Positions 35,931-44,542 of a DNA stretch of 64,000 bases are shown here, piece after piece. The DNA is from Roseiarcus sp963742305 (lineage in GTDB: Bacteria; Pseudomonadota; Alphaproteobacteria; Rhizobiales; Beijerinckiaceae). Under the pieces are notes generated by a model. It was not told the DNA's origin and made no database searches. It saw only the letters and a program-made list of their open reading frames with translations. The number at the start of each line of letters is the position of its first letter. Position 1 is the first letter of the stretch. The stretch is taken from contig CAVULN010000001.1 of the NCBI GenBank assembly GCA_963742305.1, positions 67,681 through 131,680 on the forward strand, given 5' to 3'. The position numbers and the translations under genes were made by a program.

Positions 35931-36320
35931 ATGTCCAAGCAACCCAACCCGCGCCGTCAGGCGGAGAACGAGGCCAAGGCCACGACCCGCATGCTGCGCG
36001 TAAGCCCGCAGAAGCTCAACCTTCTCGCCCAGCTCATCCGCGGCAAGAAGGTCGCGACTGCGCTCGCCGATCTCGAATTCTCCACCAAGAGGATTTCGGT
36101 CGAGGTCAAGAAGACCCTCGAATTGGCGATCGCCAACGCCGAGAACAACCATGACCTTGACGTCGACGATCTGGTCGTCGCCCAGGCCTGGGTCGGCAAG
36201 GACATGGTCATGAAGCGCTTCGCCGCTCGCGCCCGCGGCCGGTCGGGGCGGATCGAGAAGCCGTTCGCCAACATCACCATCGTCGTGCGGGAAGTCGCCG
36301 CCGACGCCAAGGCCGCTTGA
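35931..36320 (+). CDS. rplV: 50S ribosomal protein L22
   Basis: 129 residues. L22 lines the exit tunnel opposite L4. ATG 35931 (MSKQPNPRRQAENEAKATTR) is the family start; the frame is open far upstream through rplB/rpsS as an artefact of high GC. The hairpin tip region RFAARARGRSGRIEKPFANITIVV is conserved. Confidence 0.97.
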   Translation: MSKQPNPRRQAENEAKATTRMLRVSPQKLNLLAQLIRGKKVATALADLEFSTKRISVEVKKTLELAIANAENNHDLDVDDLVVAQAWVGKDMVMKRFAARARGRSGRIEKPFANITIVVREVAADAKAA

Positions 36321-36334
36321 GAAGAGACGAAACG

Positions 36335-37063
36335 ATGGGACAGAAAATCAATCCGATCGGGCTGCGGCTTGGCGTCAACCGCACCTGGGATTCGCGCTGG
36401 TATTCGAGCAAAGGCGAATACGGCAAGCTCCTGCACGAGGACATGAAGATCCGCGAGACGCTGGCGAAGGGCCTGAAGCAGGCGGCGATCTCGAAGATCG
36501 TCATCGAGCGCCCGCACAAGAAGGCCCGCGTCAACATTCACTCCGCGCGCCCCGGCGTGGTGATCGGCAAGAAAGGCGCCGACATCGAGAAGCTGCGCAA
36601 GCAGGTCGCCAAGCTCACCAACTCGGAAGTGGCGATCAACATCGTCGAGGTCCGCAAGCCGGAAGTCGACGCGACGCTGGTCGCCGAATCCATCGCCCAG
36701 CAGCTCGAGCGCCGGGTGGCGTTCCGGCGCGCGATGAAGCGCGCGGTGCAGTCGGCGATGCGTCTCGGCGCCGAGGGCATCCGCATCAACTGCTCGGGCC
36801 GGCTGGGCGGGGCGGAGATCGCGCGGCTCGAATGGTATCGCGAGGGCCGCGTGCCGCTGCATACGCTGCGCGCCGATGTCGACTATGGCGTCGCCACCGC
36901 CCACACCGCCTATGGGACGTGCGGCATCAAGGTCTGGATCTTCAAGGGCGAGATCCTCGAGCACGATCCGATGGCCCAGGACAAGCGCCAGGCGGAGGCC
37001 GACCATTCCTCGACCCATCGTCCACGCCGCGAGCCGCGCGAGCACACGCGCGAAACGGCCTGA
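36335..37063 (+). CDS. rpsC: 30S ribosomal protein S3
   Basis: 242 residues. S3 guards the mRNA entry channel. MGQKINPIGLRLGVNRTWDSRWY opens it. The KH domain has VVIGKKGADIEKL (GXXG loop), and the C-terminal domain has GRLGGAEIARLEWYREGRVPLHTLRADVDYG. Start ATG 36335 was preferred to an upstream in-frame ATG on homology. Confidence 0.98.
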   Translation: MGQKINPIGLRLGVNRTWDSRWYSSKGEYGKLLHEDMKIRETLAKGLKQAAISKIVIERPHKKARVNIHSARPGVVIGKKGADIEKLRKQVAKLTNSEVAINIVEVRKPEVDATLVAESIAQQLERRVAFRRAMKRAVQSAMRLGAEGIRINCSGRLGGAEIARLEWYREGRVPLHTLRADVDYGVATAHTAYGTCGIKVWIFKGEILEHDPMAQDKRQAEADHSSTHRPRREPREHTRETA

Positions 37064-37091
37064 CGAGCGCGCGTAACGAGAGTTCACGATC

Positions 37092-37505
37092 ATGATGCAG
37101 CCCAAGAGATCCAAATTCCGCAAAGCCTTCAAAGGCCGCATTCACGGCAATGCGAAGGGCGGATTTGCGCTGAATTTCGGCGAGTTCGGGCTCAAGGCGA
37201 TGGAGCCGGAGCGCGTCACCGCGCGTCAGATCGAGGCTGCGCGGCGGGCGCTGACCCGGCACATGAAGCGCGCCGGGCGGGTCTGGATCCGCGTCTTCCC
37301 TGACGTGCCAGTGTCGAAGAAGCCGATCGAAGTGCGCATGGGCAAGGGCAAGGGCGCGCCCGAATTTTGGGTCGTGCGTGTCGCGCCCGGCCGCATCATG
37401 TTCGAGATCGACGGCGTGCCGGAGCCGCTGGCGCGCGAGGCGTTCAGCCTCGCCGCGGCGAAATTGCCGATCAAGACGCGCTTCGTTCAGCGCATCGCGG
37501 AATAG
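37092..37505 (+). CDS. rplP: 50S ribosomal protein L16
   Basis: 137 residues. L16 sits by the A site of the large subunit. MMQPKRSKFRKAFKGRIHG and RVWIRVFPDVPVSKKPIEVRMGKGKGAPEFWV are typical, including the arginine-containing loop that is hydroxylated in some bacteria. Two adjacent ATGs; the first is used. Confidence 0.98.
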   Translation: MMQPKRSKFRKAFKGRIHGNAKGGFALNFGEFGLKAMEPERVTARQIEAARRALTRHMKRAGRVWIRVFPDVPVSKKPIEVRMGKGKGAPEFWVVRVAPGRIMFEIDGVPEPLAREAFSLAAAKLPIKTRFVQRIAE

Positions 37506-37519
37506 GAGAGGCGGTCCTC

Positions 37520-37744
37520 ATGAAATCGTCCAGCCGTCTTTCCGACCTTCGCGTCATGACCGAGGATCAGCTCAATGACGAGGCGCTCAAGCTCAAGAAG
37601 GAGCAGTTCAATCTGCGATTTCAGAAGGCGAGCGGCCAGTTGCAGGACACCGCGCGCGTGCGGATCGTGCGGCGCGACATCGCTCGCGTCCTGAGCGTCG
37701 CCGCCCAGAGGCGCGCCGCCGCCAAGGCCAAAGCCAAGGACTGA
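37520..37744 (+). CDS. rpmC: 50S ribosomal protein L29
   Basis: 74 residues. L29 lies near the tunnel exit beside L23. Two-helix protein with DLRVMTEDQLNDEALKLKKEQFNLRFQKASGQL, ending Ala/Lys-rich. AGGAGAGG lies upstream of the ATG. Confidence 0.96.
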   Translation: MKSSSRLSDLRVMTEDQLNDEALKLKKEQFNLRFQKASGQLQDTARVRIVRRDIARVLSVAAQRRAAAKAKAKD

Positions 37745-37749
37745 GACTT

Positions 37750-37995
37750 ATGCCGAAGAGAATTTTGCAGGGCGTCGTCGTCAGCGACAAGCAGGAGAAG
37801 ACGCTCGTGGTGAAGGTCGAGCGCCGGTTCACTCATCCGCTGCTCAAGAAGACCGTGCGCCGGACGAAGAACTACCACGCGCATGTCGAGAACAAGACTC
37901 AGAAGGTCGGCGACACCGTCTCGATCGAGGAGACGCGGCCGATCTCGAAGCTCAAACGCTGGATCGTCGTCGGCGAGACGGCCCCGAAGGCGTGA
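37750..37995 (+). CDS. rpsQ: 30S ribosomal protein S17
   Basis: 81 residues. S17 binds 16S rRNA early in assembly. MPKRILQGVVVSDKQEKTLVVKVERRFTHPLLKK and the OB-fold end EETRPISKLKRWIVV identify it. It starts 5 bp after rpmC. Confidence 0.97.
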   Translation: MPKRILQGVVVSDKQEKTLVVKVERRFTHPLLKKTVRRTKNYHAHVENKTQKVGDTVSIEETRPISKLKRWIVVGETAPKA

Positions 37996-38016
37996 TTTCA
38001 AGAGGCGGCTCAAGCC

Positions 38017-38385
38017 ATGATTCAGATGCAGACCAATCTCGAGGTCGCCGATAATTCCGGGGCGCGGCGCGTGATGTGCATCAAGGTGCTGGGCGGGTCA
38101 AAGCGCCGCTACGCCTCGATCGGCGACATCATCGTCGTCTCGGTCAAGGAGGCGATCCCGCGCGGCCGCGTCAAGAAAGGCGACGTGATGAAGGCGGTCG
38201 TCGTGCGCACCGCCAAGGACATCCGCCGCGCCGACGGGTCGGTGATCCGGTTCGATTCGAACGCCGCCGTGCTGATCAACAATCAGTCCGAGCCGGTCGG
38301 CACCCGCATCTTCGGGCCGGTCCCGAGGGAGCTCAGGGCGAAGAATCACGTGAAGATCATCTCGCTCGCCCCGGAGGTGCTGTGA
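38017..38385 (+). CDS. rplN: 50S ribosomal protein L14
   Basis: 122 residues. L14 forms an inter-subunit bridge. MIQMQTNLEVADNSGARRVMCIKVLGGSKRRYA and the C-terminal GTRIFGPVPRELR signature are conserved. Its TGA overlaps the rplX ATG by one base (TGATG), coupling translation. Confidence 0.98.
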   Translation: MIQMQTNLEVADNSGARRVMCIKVLGGSKRRYASIGDIIVVSVKEAIPRGRVKKGDVMKAVVVRTAKDIRRADGSVIRFDSNAAVLINNQSEPVGTRIFGPVPRELRAKNHVKIISLAPEVL

Positions 38386-38702
38386 TGGCCGCCAAGATCA
38401 GGAAGGGCGACCAGGTGATCGTCACCGCGGGCCGCGACAGGGGCAAGCGTGGCGAGGTTCGCCAGGTGATCCCGGCCGAAAGCCGCGCGATTGTCGCGGG
38501 CGTCAATCTGGTGCGCCGCCACACGCGGCAGACGCCCCAGACCGAGGGCGGGATCATCACCAAGGAATCGACGATCCATCTGTCGAACCTGGCGATCCTC
38601 GATCCCAAGACGGGCAAGCCGACGCGCGTCGGCTTCAAGATTCTCGACGACGGCCGGAAGGTGCGCGTCGCCAGGCGTTCCGGAGATCTGATCGATGGCT
38701 GA
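38385..38702 (+). CDS. rplX: 50S ribosomal protein L24
   Basis: 105 residues. L24 initiates large-subunit assembly. The KOW motif lies in KIRKGDQVIVTAGRDRGKRGEV. It overlaps rplN by one base and the start of rplE by 8 bp. Confidence 0.97.
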   Translation: MAAKIRKGDQVIVTAGRDRGKRGEVRQVIPAESRAIVAGVNLVRRHTRQTPQTEGGIITKESTIHLSNLAILDPKTGKPTRVGFKILDDGRKVRVARRSGDLIDG

Positions 38703-39441
38703 GAGTAAGGGCGAGAAGGGCGCCAAGGCGGACAAGGGCGCCAAGCCCGGCAAGACCGAGAAGCCGGCCGCCAAGGGCGGCAAGGCGGACGTCGCCGCGC
38801 CGGCAAGCGCGAAAGACGCCAAGGGCAAGCCGCAGGCGCGCAGGGAAGGCGGCGCGGAGACGGCCGCGGCCGGCGCGGTCAAGGCCGCCCCGAAGGATTA
38901 TGTCGCGCGGCTGAAGAAGCTCTATCGCGACGAGATCGTGGCCCAGCTCACCAAGGAGTTCGGGTACAAGAATGCGCTCGAAGTGCCGCGGCTCGACAAG
39001 ATCGTGCTCAACATGGGGGTCGGCGAAGCGGTCAACGACACCAAGAAGGTGACCTCCGCCGCCGCGGACCTCGCGTTGATCGCCGGGCAGAAGCCGGTCG
39101 TCACCAGGGCCCGCAAGGCGATCTCGACCTTCAAGGTGCGCGAGAATATGCCGATCGGCGCCAAGGTGACCTTGCGCCAGACCCGGATGTACGAGTTCCT
39201 CGATCGTCTGGTGACGGTCGCGCTGCCGCGCGTGCGCGATTTCCGCGGCCTCGATCCGAAGTCGTTCGACGGTCGCGGCAATTATGCGCTCGGCATCAAG
39301 GAGCACATCATTTTCCCCGAGATCGACTATGACAAGGCCGAGGCCATGCTGGGCCTCGACGTCGTGGTCTGCACGACGGCCAAAACCGATGCGGAAGCCC
39401 GGGCCTTGCTGCGGGCGTTCAATTTCCCCTTCCGGCAGTGA
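38695..39441 (+). CDS. rplE: 50S ribosomal protein L5 with a long N-terminal extension
   Basis: 248 residues, against about 180-185 in most bacteria. L5 binds 5S rRNA and contacts P-site tRNA. The normal domain starts near residue 68 (DYVARLKKLYRDEIVAQLTKEFGYKN) and is complete (LDKIVLNMGVGEA, GRGNYALGIKEHIIFPEIDYD). Residues 1-66 are a low-complexity Lys/Ala/Gly-rich extension, probably disordered and RNA-binding. The ATG at 38695 overlaps rplX by 8 bp. The next in-frame ATG is at 38995, already inside the conserved domain, so a shorter L5 would need a GTG or TTG start. The extension therefore looks real. Confidence 0.95.
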   Translation: MAESKGEKGAKADKGAKPGKTEKPAAKGGKADVAAPASAKDAKGKPQARREGGAETAAAGAVKAAPKDYVARLKKLYRDEIVAQLTKEFGYKNALEVPRLDKIVLNMGVGEAVNDTKKVTSAAADLALIAGQKPVVTRARKAISTFKVRENMPIGAKVTLRQTRMYEFLDRLVTVALPRVRDFRGLDPKSFDGRGNYALGIKEHIIFPEIDYDKAEAMLGLDVVVCTTAKTDAEARALLRAFNFPFRQ

Positions 39442-39480
39442 GCGTTCTTAACGCTCAGACGCGGAAAATGGAGCCGATGA

Positions 39481-39786
39481 ATGGCAAAGAAGAGTGCAAT
39501 CGAGAATAACCTGCGCAAGCAGCGGCTGGCGAAGAAATACGCCGCCCGCCGCAAGCGCCTGCTTGATGTCGCCAACGACCAGGCGCGTCCGATGGAGGAG
39601 CGCTTCGAGGCGCGCATCCGCCTTGCGGCGCTGCCGCGCAACGGCGCGATCATCCGGGTGCGCAACCGGTGCGAGGTGACGGGGCGTCCGCGCGGCTATT
39701 ACCGCAAGATGAAGATGTCGCGCATCGCATTGCGCGAATTGGGCAACCAGGGCCTGATCCCGGGCCTCGTCAAGTCGAGCTGGTGA
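39481..39786 (+). CDS. rpsN: 30S ribosomal protein S14 (zinc-independent type)
   Basis: 101 residues, the long form without the CxxC zinc motif. MAKKSAIENNLRKQRLAKKYAARRKRLLDVANDQ and the C-terminal RCEVTGRPRGYYRKMKMSRIALRELG are conserved. It follows rplE by 39 bp. Confidence 0.97.
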   Translation: MAKKSAIENNLRKQRLAKKYAARRKRLLDVANDQARPMEERFEARIRLAALPRNGAIIRVRNRCEVTGRPRGYYRKMKMSRIALRELGNQGLIPGLVKSSW

Positions 39787-39798
39787 GGAGGCGGACCC

Positions 39799-40197
39799 AT
39801 GGCTGTGAATGATCCCCTCGGCGACATGCTGACCCGCATCCGCAACGCGCAGATGCGCAAGCGCGGCAAGGTCTCCACGCCCGGCTCGTCCCTGCGCAAG
39901 AAGGTGCTCGACGTCCTGGAGGCGGAAGGCTATATCCGCGGTTATTCGACCACGGATTACGGCAATGGCCGCTCCGAGTTCGAGATCGAGCTGAAATATT
40001 TCGACGACCAGCCGGTCATCCGCAAGATCGAGCGCGTGTCCAAGCCGGGCCGCCGGGTTTATGTGACGGTCGACGCCATGCCGCGCGTCGCCAACGGGCT
40101 TGGCGTGTCGATCGTGTCGACGCCGAAGGGCGTGATGGCCGACCATTCGGCTCGCGAGAACAATGTCGGCGGCGAGGTCCTGTGCACCGTCTTCTAG
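39799..40197 (+). CDS. rpsH: 30S ribosomal protein S8
   Basis: 132 residues. S8 is a central 16S rRNA binder and represses the spc operon in E. coli. NDPLGDMLTRIRNAQMRKRGKV, SKPGRRVYV and the C-terminal GGEVLCTVF are diagnostic. Regulation by S8 here is by analogy only. Confidence 0.97.
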   Translation: MAVNDPLGDMLTRIRNAQMRKRGKVSTPGSSLRKKVLDVLEAEGYIRGYSTTDYGNGRSEFEIELKYFDDQPVIRKIERVSKPGRRVYVTVDAMPRVANGLGVSIVSTPKGVMADHSARENNVGGEVLCTVF

Positions 40198-40232
40198 GCG
40201 GCTCAGAAGGTTTGAGTGAACGGATTAGAGCA

Positions 40233-40766
40233 ATGTCCCGTATCGGCAAGAAGCCCATCGTCATCCCGTCCGGCGTGACCGCGAATCTCGACGGCCAGAC
40301 GATCGCCGTCAAAGGCGCCAAAGGCGAACTGACATTCACCGCGCCCGCGGAGGTTGCGATTTCCATCGAGGGCGGCGCCGTCCAGATCACGCCGCGCGGC
40401 GAGGACAAGCGCTCCCGCGCGATGTGGGGCACCGCGCGCGCTCAGGTGCAGAACCTGGTCGGCGGCGTCGCCAAGGGCTTCGAGAAGAAGCTCGAGATCA
40501 ACGGCGTCGGCTACAAGGCCGCGGTCGCGGGCAAGAATTTGCAGCTCTCGCTCGGCTACAGCCACGACATCGTCTATCCCATTCCCGCGGGGATCACGAT
40601 CGCCACGCCGAAGCCGACCGAAATCAGCGTCGCCGGGATCGACAAGCGCCAGGTGGGCCAGATCGCCGCGGAAATCCGGGCGTTCCGCGGCCCCGAGCCC
40701 TACAAGGGCAAGGGCGTGAAATATGCCGGCGAGTTCATCTTCCGCAAGGAAGGCAAGAAGAAGTAA
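40233..40766 (+). CDS. rplF: 50S ribosomal protein L6
   Basis: 177 residues. L6 sits at the stalk base near the factor-binding site. MSRIGKKPIVIPSGVTANL and the C-terminal RGPEPYKGKGVKYAGEFIFRKEGKKK are typical. The ATG at 40233 was chosen on homology; an in-frame start 51 bp upstream overlaps rpsH. Confidence 0.97.
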   Translation: MSRIGKKPIVIPSGVTANLDGQTIAVKGAKGELTFTAPAEVAISIEGGAVQITPRGEDKRSRAMWGTARAQVQNLVGGVAKGFEKKLEINGVGYKAAVAGKNLQLSLGYSHDIVYPIPAGITIATPKPTEISVAGIDKRQVGQIAAEIRAFRGPEPYKGKGVKYAGEFIFRKEGKKK

Positions 40767-40777
40767 GAGGCTGCGGC

Positions 40778-41140
40778 ATGACCCACTCGAACATCTCCGC
40801 GGATCGACGCAAGGCTCGCGTGCGTCGCGCCGTCGCCGCCCATTCGGGCGGCCGTCCGAGGCTCAGCGTTTTTCGCTCCTCGAAGCAGATCTACGCCCAG
40901 GTCATCGACGACGAGCAGGGCCGCACGGTCGCCGCCGCTTCCTCGCTCGAAAAGACGATGCGCGAGTCGATAAAGACCGGCGCCAATGTCGAGGCCGCGC
41001 GGCGGGTCGGCAAGGAAATCGCGGAGCGGGCGAAGAAGGCCGGCGTCGACAAGGTGGTGTTCGATCGCGGCGGCTACATGTATCACGGGCGCGTCAAGGC
41101 GCTCGCCGAGGGCGCTCGCGAGGGCGGCCTGGAGTTTTGA
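40778..41140 (+). CDS. rplR: 50S ribosomal protein L18
   Basis: 120 residues. L18 binds 5S rRNA together with L5. RRKARVRRAVAAHSGGRPRLSVFRSSKQIYAQVIDD and the end FDRGGYMYHGRVKALAEGAREGGLEF are conserved. It follows rplF by 11 bp. Confidence 0.97.
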   Translation: MTHSNISADRRKARVRRAVAAHSGGRPRLSVFRSSKQIYAQVIDDEQGRTVAAASSLEKTMRESIKTGANVEAARRVGKEIAERAKKAGVDKVVFDRGGYMYHGRVKALAEGAREGGLEF

Positions 41141-41202
41141 GCGGAAGCAACGGAATCGAACGGCGCCCCGCGCCGCGATGATCTGACTGATGGATGAACC
41201 GA

Positions 41203-41775
41203 ATGGCGCGTGAAGGAGAAGGCGGCCGCGGCCGCGATCGGAACCGCGAGGACCGCGACAGCGAATTCGTCGATCGGCTCGTGCATATCAATCGCGTGGC
41301 GAAGGTGGTGAAGGGCGGCCGGCGCTTCGGCTTCGCCGCGCTTGTCGTCGTCGGCGACCAGAAAGGGCGGGTCGGCTTCGGCCACGGCAAGGCGCGCGAG
41401 GTGCCGGAAGCGATCCGCAAGGCGACCGAGGCCGCGAAGCGCGGCGTCGTGCGCGTGCCCTTGCGCGAGGGCCGGACGCTCCATCACGACGTCAACGGCC
41501 GACACGGCGCGGGCCGGGTCGTCTTGCGCGCGGCCCCCGCCGGCACCGGCATCATCGCCGGCGGCCCGATGCGCGCCGTCTTCGAATCGCTCGGGGTCCA
41601 TGACGTCGTCGCCAAGAGCCAAGGCTCGTCGAACCCCTACAACATGGTGCGCGCCACCTTCAACGCGCTCTCGCGCGAGGATTCTCCACGCTCGGTCGCC
41701 CAGCGGCGCAATCTCAAGGTGTCGACGCTGCAGTCGCGCCGTCAGGGCGTCGAGGCCGACGCCGCCAATTCCTGA
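41203..41775 (+). CDS. rpsE: 30S ribosomal protein S5
   Basis: 190 residues from ATG 41203 (MAREGEGGRG, GGA about 8 bases upstream); an ATG three codons earlier is open. S5 contributes to decoding accuracy and the mRNA entry helicase. The basic N-terminus is followed by FVDRLVHINRVAKVVKGGRRFGFAALVVVGD and GHGKAREVPEAIRKA. Confidence 0.97.
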   Translation: MAREGEGGRGRDRNREDRDSEFVDRLVHINRVAKVVKGGRRFGFAALVVVGDQKGRVGFGHGKAREVPEAIRKATEAAKRGVVRVPLREGRTLHHDVNGRHGAGRVVLRAAPAGTGIIAGGPMRAVFESLGVHDVVAKSQGSSNPYNMVRATFNALSREDSPRSVAQRRNLKVSTLQSRRQGVEADAANS

Positions 41776-41789
41776 AAAGAAGCAGAACG

Positions 41790-41981
41790 ATGACCTCCGA
41801 CAAGACCATCACGCTGGAGCAGACCGGAAGCGCCATCGGCCGCCCCGGTTCGCAGCGCGAGACGCTCAAGGGCCTCGGCCTCAACCGGATCGGGCGGCGG
41901 GCCCGGGTCGCCGACACGCCCGCCAATCGCGGCATGATCGCCAAGGTCGCGCATCTGGTGCGCGTCGTCGACGGCCGATAA
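41790..41981 (+). CDS. rpmD: 50S ribosomal protein L30
   Basis: 63 residues. Small large-subunit protein with QTGSAIGRPGSQRETLKGLGLNRIGRRARVADTPANRGMI. It lies between rpsE and rplO as in most bacteria. Confidence 0.96.
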   Translation: MTSDKTITLEQTGSAIGRPGSQRETLKGLGLNRIGRRARVADTPANRGMIAKVAHLVRVVDGR

Positions 41982-41993
41982 GGATCGCCGCTC

Positions 41994-42476
41994 ATGAAAC
42001 TGAACGAAGTCAGAGACAACCCTGGATCGTCGAAGCCGCGCATGCGCGTCGGTCGCGGCATCGGTTCGGGCAAGGGCAAGCAGGCCGGCCGCGGCGGCAA
42101 GGGCCAGACGGCTCGCTCGGGCGTCCGCATCAAGGGCTTCGAGGGCGGCCAGATGCCCTTGCACCGCCGCCAGCCTAAGCGCGGCTTCACCCCGCCCGGG
42201 CGGCTTGCGCTGAACGAGGTCAATCTGGGGCGCATTCAGCAGGCGATCGACGCAGGCAAGCTCAGCGCCTCCGAGCCGATCACGGTCGAGAGCCTCGTGA
42301 AGGCCGGAGTGGTCACGCGCCGGCGCGACGGGGTCAAGATTCTCGGGGTCGGCGAATGGAAGGCGCAGGCGGCTTTCGAAGTCGAAGCCGCGTCCAAGAG
42401 CGCCGCGGCGGCGATCGAAAAGGCCGGCGGCAGCCTCAAGACCCTCCGCCAGGAGGCCGCTCCCGCCGCCTCCTGA
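41994..42476 (+). CDS. rplO: 50S ribosomal protein L15
   Basis: 160 residues. L15 is a late-assembly 23S rRNA binder. MKLNEVRDNPGSSKPRMRVGRGIGSGKGKQAGRGGKGQ and GFEGGQMPLHRRQPKRGF are diagnostic. It ends in an Ala-rich tail. A 141-bp gap separates it from secY; I see no clear promoter there. Confidence 0.97.
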   Translation: MKLNEVRDNPGSSKPRMRVGRGIGSGKGKQAGRGGKGQTARSGVRIKGFEGGQMPLHRRQPKRGFTPPGRLALNEVNLGRIQQAIDAGKLSASEPITVESLVKAGVVTRRRDGVKILGVGEWKAQAAFEVEAASKSAAAAIEKAGGSLKTLRQEAAPAAS

Positions 42477-42617
42477 GCGCCGGTCCCTCGGGATGGCGTT
42501 GGCGCGCGCGGCGCCCATATGCTAGGGCGCGCTTGCCAATGCTGGCCCCGGCTGGCGGAAGCGACCTGTTCTAAGATGAGGCGCTGGTCCTGAAGCGCCG
42601 CCCGGAGCGAATCCGCC

Positions 42618-43952
42618 ATGGCGTCGGCCGCCGAACAACTCGCAGCCAATATCAACTGGTCAGCCTTCGCCAAGGCGGACGAACTCAAGAAGCGCATCTG
42701 GTTCACGCTCGGCGCGCTGGTCATCTACCGGCTCGGAACCTACATCCCGCTTCCCGGAATCGACCCGGCGGCGTTCGAGGCCTCGTTCCTCGGGCAGAAG
42801 CAGGGCGTCCTCGACATGTTCAACATGTTCTCGGGCGGCGCCGTTCAGCGCATGGCCGTGTTTGCGCTCAACATCATGCCCTACATCTCCGCCTCGATCA
42901 TCATCCAGCTCCTGAGTTCGGTGGTGCCGTCGCTCGAGGCGATCAAGAAAGAGGGCGAGCAGGGGCGCAAGGTTCTCAATCAGTACACGCGCTATCTGAC
43001 GGTCATTCTCGCGGTCTTCCAGGCTTACGGCATCTCGATCGGGCTCGAAGGGCGGGCCGGCATCGTTAGCGATCCTGGCTTGATGTTCCGCATTTCGACC
43101 ATCGTGACGCTGACCGGCGGGACGATGTTTCTGGTCTGGCTCGGCGAGCAGATCACCTCGCGCGGCGTCGGCAACGGCTCGTCGCTCATCATCTTCGCCG
43201 GCATTGTCGCCCGTTTGCCTCAGGCGGTGGTGCAATTGTTCGAGCTCGGCCGGCAGGGATCGATCTCCACCGGACTGGTGCTGGCCGTCGTCGTCATGGT
43301 GTTCGTCGTCGTCGCCTTCATCGTATTCATGGAGCGGGCGCAGCGGCGCGTGCCGATCACCTATCCGCGCCGGCAGGTCGGCAACAAGATGTACGAGGGG
43401 CAAAGCTCGTTTCTCCCGCTCAAGCTGAACACGTCTGGCGTCATTCCGCCCATCTTCGCCTCTTCGCTCCTGCTGTTGCCCACGACCGTGGCCAATTTCG
43501 CCCAGGGCTCGACGAGTTCGGGCGTGTTGTCGACCATCTCGGCGCTCCTGGGGCGGGGCAGCGCGCTCTATCTCATTCTCTATGCGGCGCTGATCGTCTT
43601 CTTCGCCTTCTTCTACACCGCGACCGTCTTCAACCCCGCCGACACCGCGGACAATCTGAAGAAGCATGGCGGTTTCGTGCCCGGGGTCAGGCCGGGCGAG
43701 CGCACCGCGCAATATATCGACTACGTCCTCACTCGAATCACCGTGCTCGGCGCGATCTATCTCGCCGTGATCTGCCTTCTGCCGGAATGGCTCATTTCTT
43801 ACGCGGCGCTGCCGTTCTATTTTGGCGGCACGTCGCTGTTGATCGTGGTCAATGTGACGATGGACACGGTCGCCCAGATCCATGGTCATTTGCAGGCGCA
43901 TCAGTACGAAGGCCTGATTCGAAAGGCCAGGTTGAAAGGGCGGAAACGATGA
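42618..43952 (+). CDS. secY: Protein translocase subunit SecY
   Basis: 444 residues with ten predicted membrane spans. It forms the protein-conducting channel in the inner membrane with SecE and SecG. The first-span region LVIYRLGTYIPLPGIDP and the ring and loop regions (MNIMPYISASIIIQLLSSVVPSLEAIKKEGEQGRK, ITYPRRQVGNKMYEGQSSFLPLKLN) are intact. Its stop overlaps the adk start (ATGA). Confidence 0.98.
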   Translation: MASAAEQLAANINWSAFAKADELKKRIWFTLGALVIYRLGTYIPLPGIDPAAFEASFLGQKQGVLDMFNMFSGGAVQRMAVFALNIMPYISASIIIQLLSSVVPSLEAIKKEGEQGRKVLNQYTRYLTVILAVFQAYGISIGLEGRAGIVSDPGLMFRISTIVTLTGGTMFLVWLGEQITSRGVGNGSSLIIFAGIVARLPQAVVQLFELGRQGSISTGLVLAVVVMVFVVVAFIVFMERAQRRVPITYPRRQVGNKMYEGQSSFLPLKLNTSGVIPPIFASSLLLLPTTVANFAQGSTSSGVLSTISALLGRGSALYLILYAALIVFFAFFYTATVFNPADTADNLKKHGGFVPGVRPGERTAQYIDYVLTRITVLGAIYLAVICLLPEWLISYAALPFYFGGTSLLIVVNVTMDTVAQIHGHLQAHQYEGLIRKARLKGRKR

Positions 43953-44542
43953 GGCTGATCCTGCTCGGGCCACCGGGGGCCGGCAAGGGCACGCAGGCGC
44001 AGAGATTGGTCAAAACCCTCAACGTCCCGCAATTGTCGACAGGAGAGATGTTGCGGGCGGCGGTCGCGGCGGGAACGCCGATCGGGCTCAAGGCCAAGGC
44101 GGTAATGGAATCCGGCGCGCTGGTGTCGGACGAGATCGTAGTCGGCATCATCAGCGACCGGATCGATGAGCCGGACGCGAGGCACGGCTTCATCCTCGAC
44201 GGATTTCCGCGCACGCTGGCGCAGGCGGGCGCGCTGGAGGCGCTGCTCGGCGCAAAGGGGCTGAAGCTCGACGCGGCGATCGAACTGACCGCCGACGCCC
44301 CCAAGCTCGTTGAGCGAATTGTCCGCCGCGCCGAGGAGGCTAAGGCCGCGGGCCTGCCCGCGCGCAAGGACGACGATCCGGAGGTGTTCAAGTCGCGCCT
44401 TGCGGCCTATCAGCGCGACACCGCTGCGGTGACGCCGTTCTATCGCGAGCGCGGCCTCCTGCGTGAGGTCGACGGCATGGCGCCGATCGGGGACGTCGCC
44501 AAGGCGATCGACGCGGTGCTCTCGGAGGTCGCCACGGCGTGA
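43949..44542 (+). CDS. adk: Adenylate kinase
   Basis: 197 residues, the short form without the zinc-type LID. It converts ATP + AMP to 2 ADP. The P loop GPPGAGKGTQAQ starts near residue 7, AMP-binding STGEMLRAA and LDGFPRTLAQA follow, and the reduced LID is RKDDDPEVFKSRL. It overlaps secY by 4 bp and the next gene by 4 bp (GTGA). In most relatives rpsM would follow; here it does not. Confidence 0.97.
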   Translation: MRLILLGPPGAGKGTQAQRLVKTLNVPQLSTGEMLRAAVAAGTPIGLKAKAVMESGALVSDEIVVGIISDRIDEPDARHGFILDGFPRTLAQAGALEALLGAKGLKLDAAIELTADAPKLVERIVRRAEEAKAAGLPARKDDDPEVFKSRLAAYQRDTAAVTPFYRERGLLREVDGMAPIGDVAKAIDAVLSEVATA

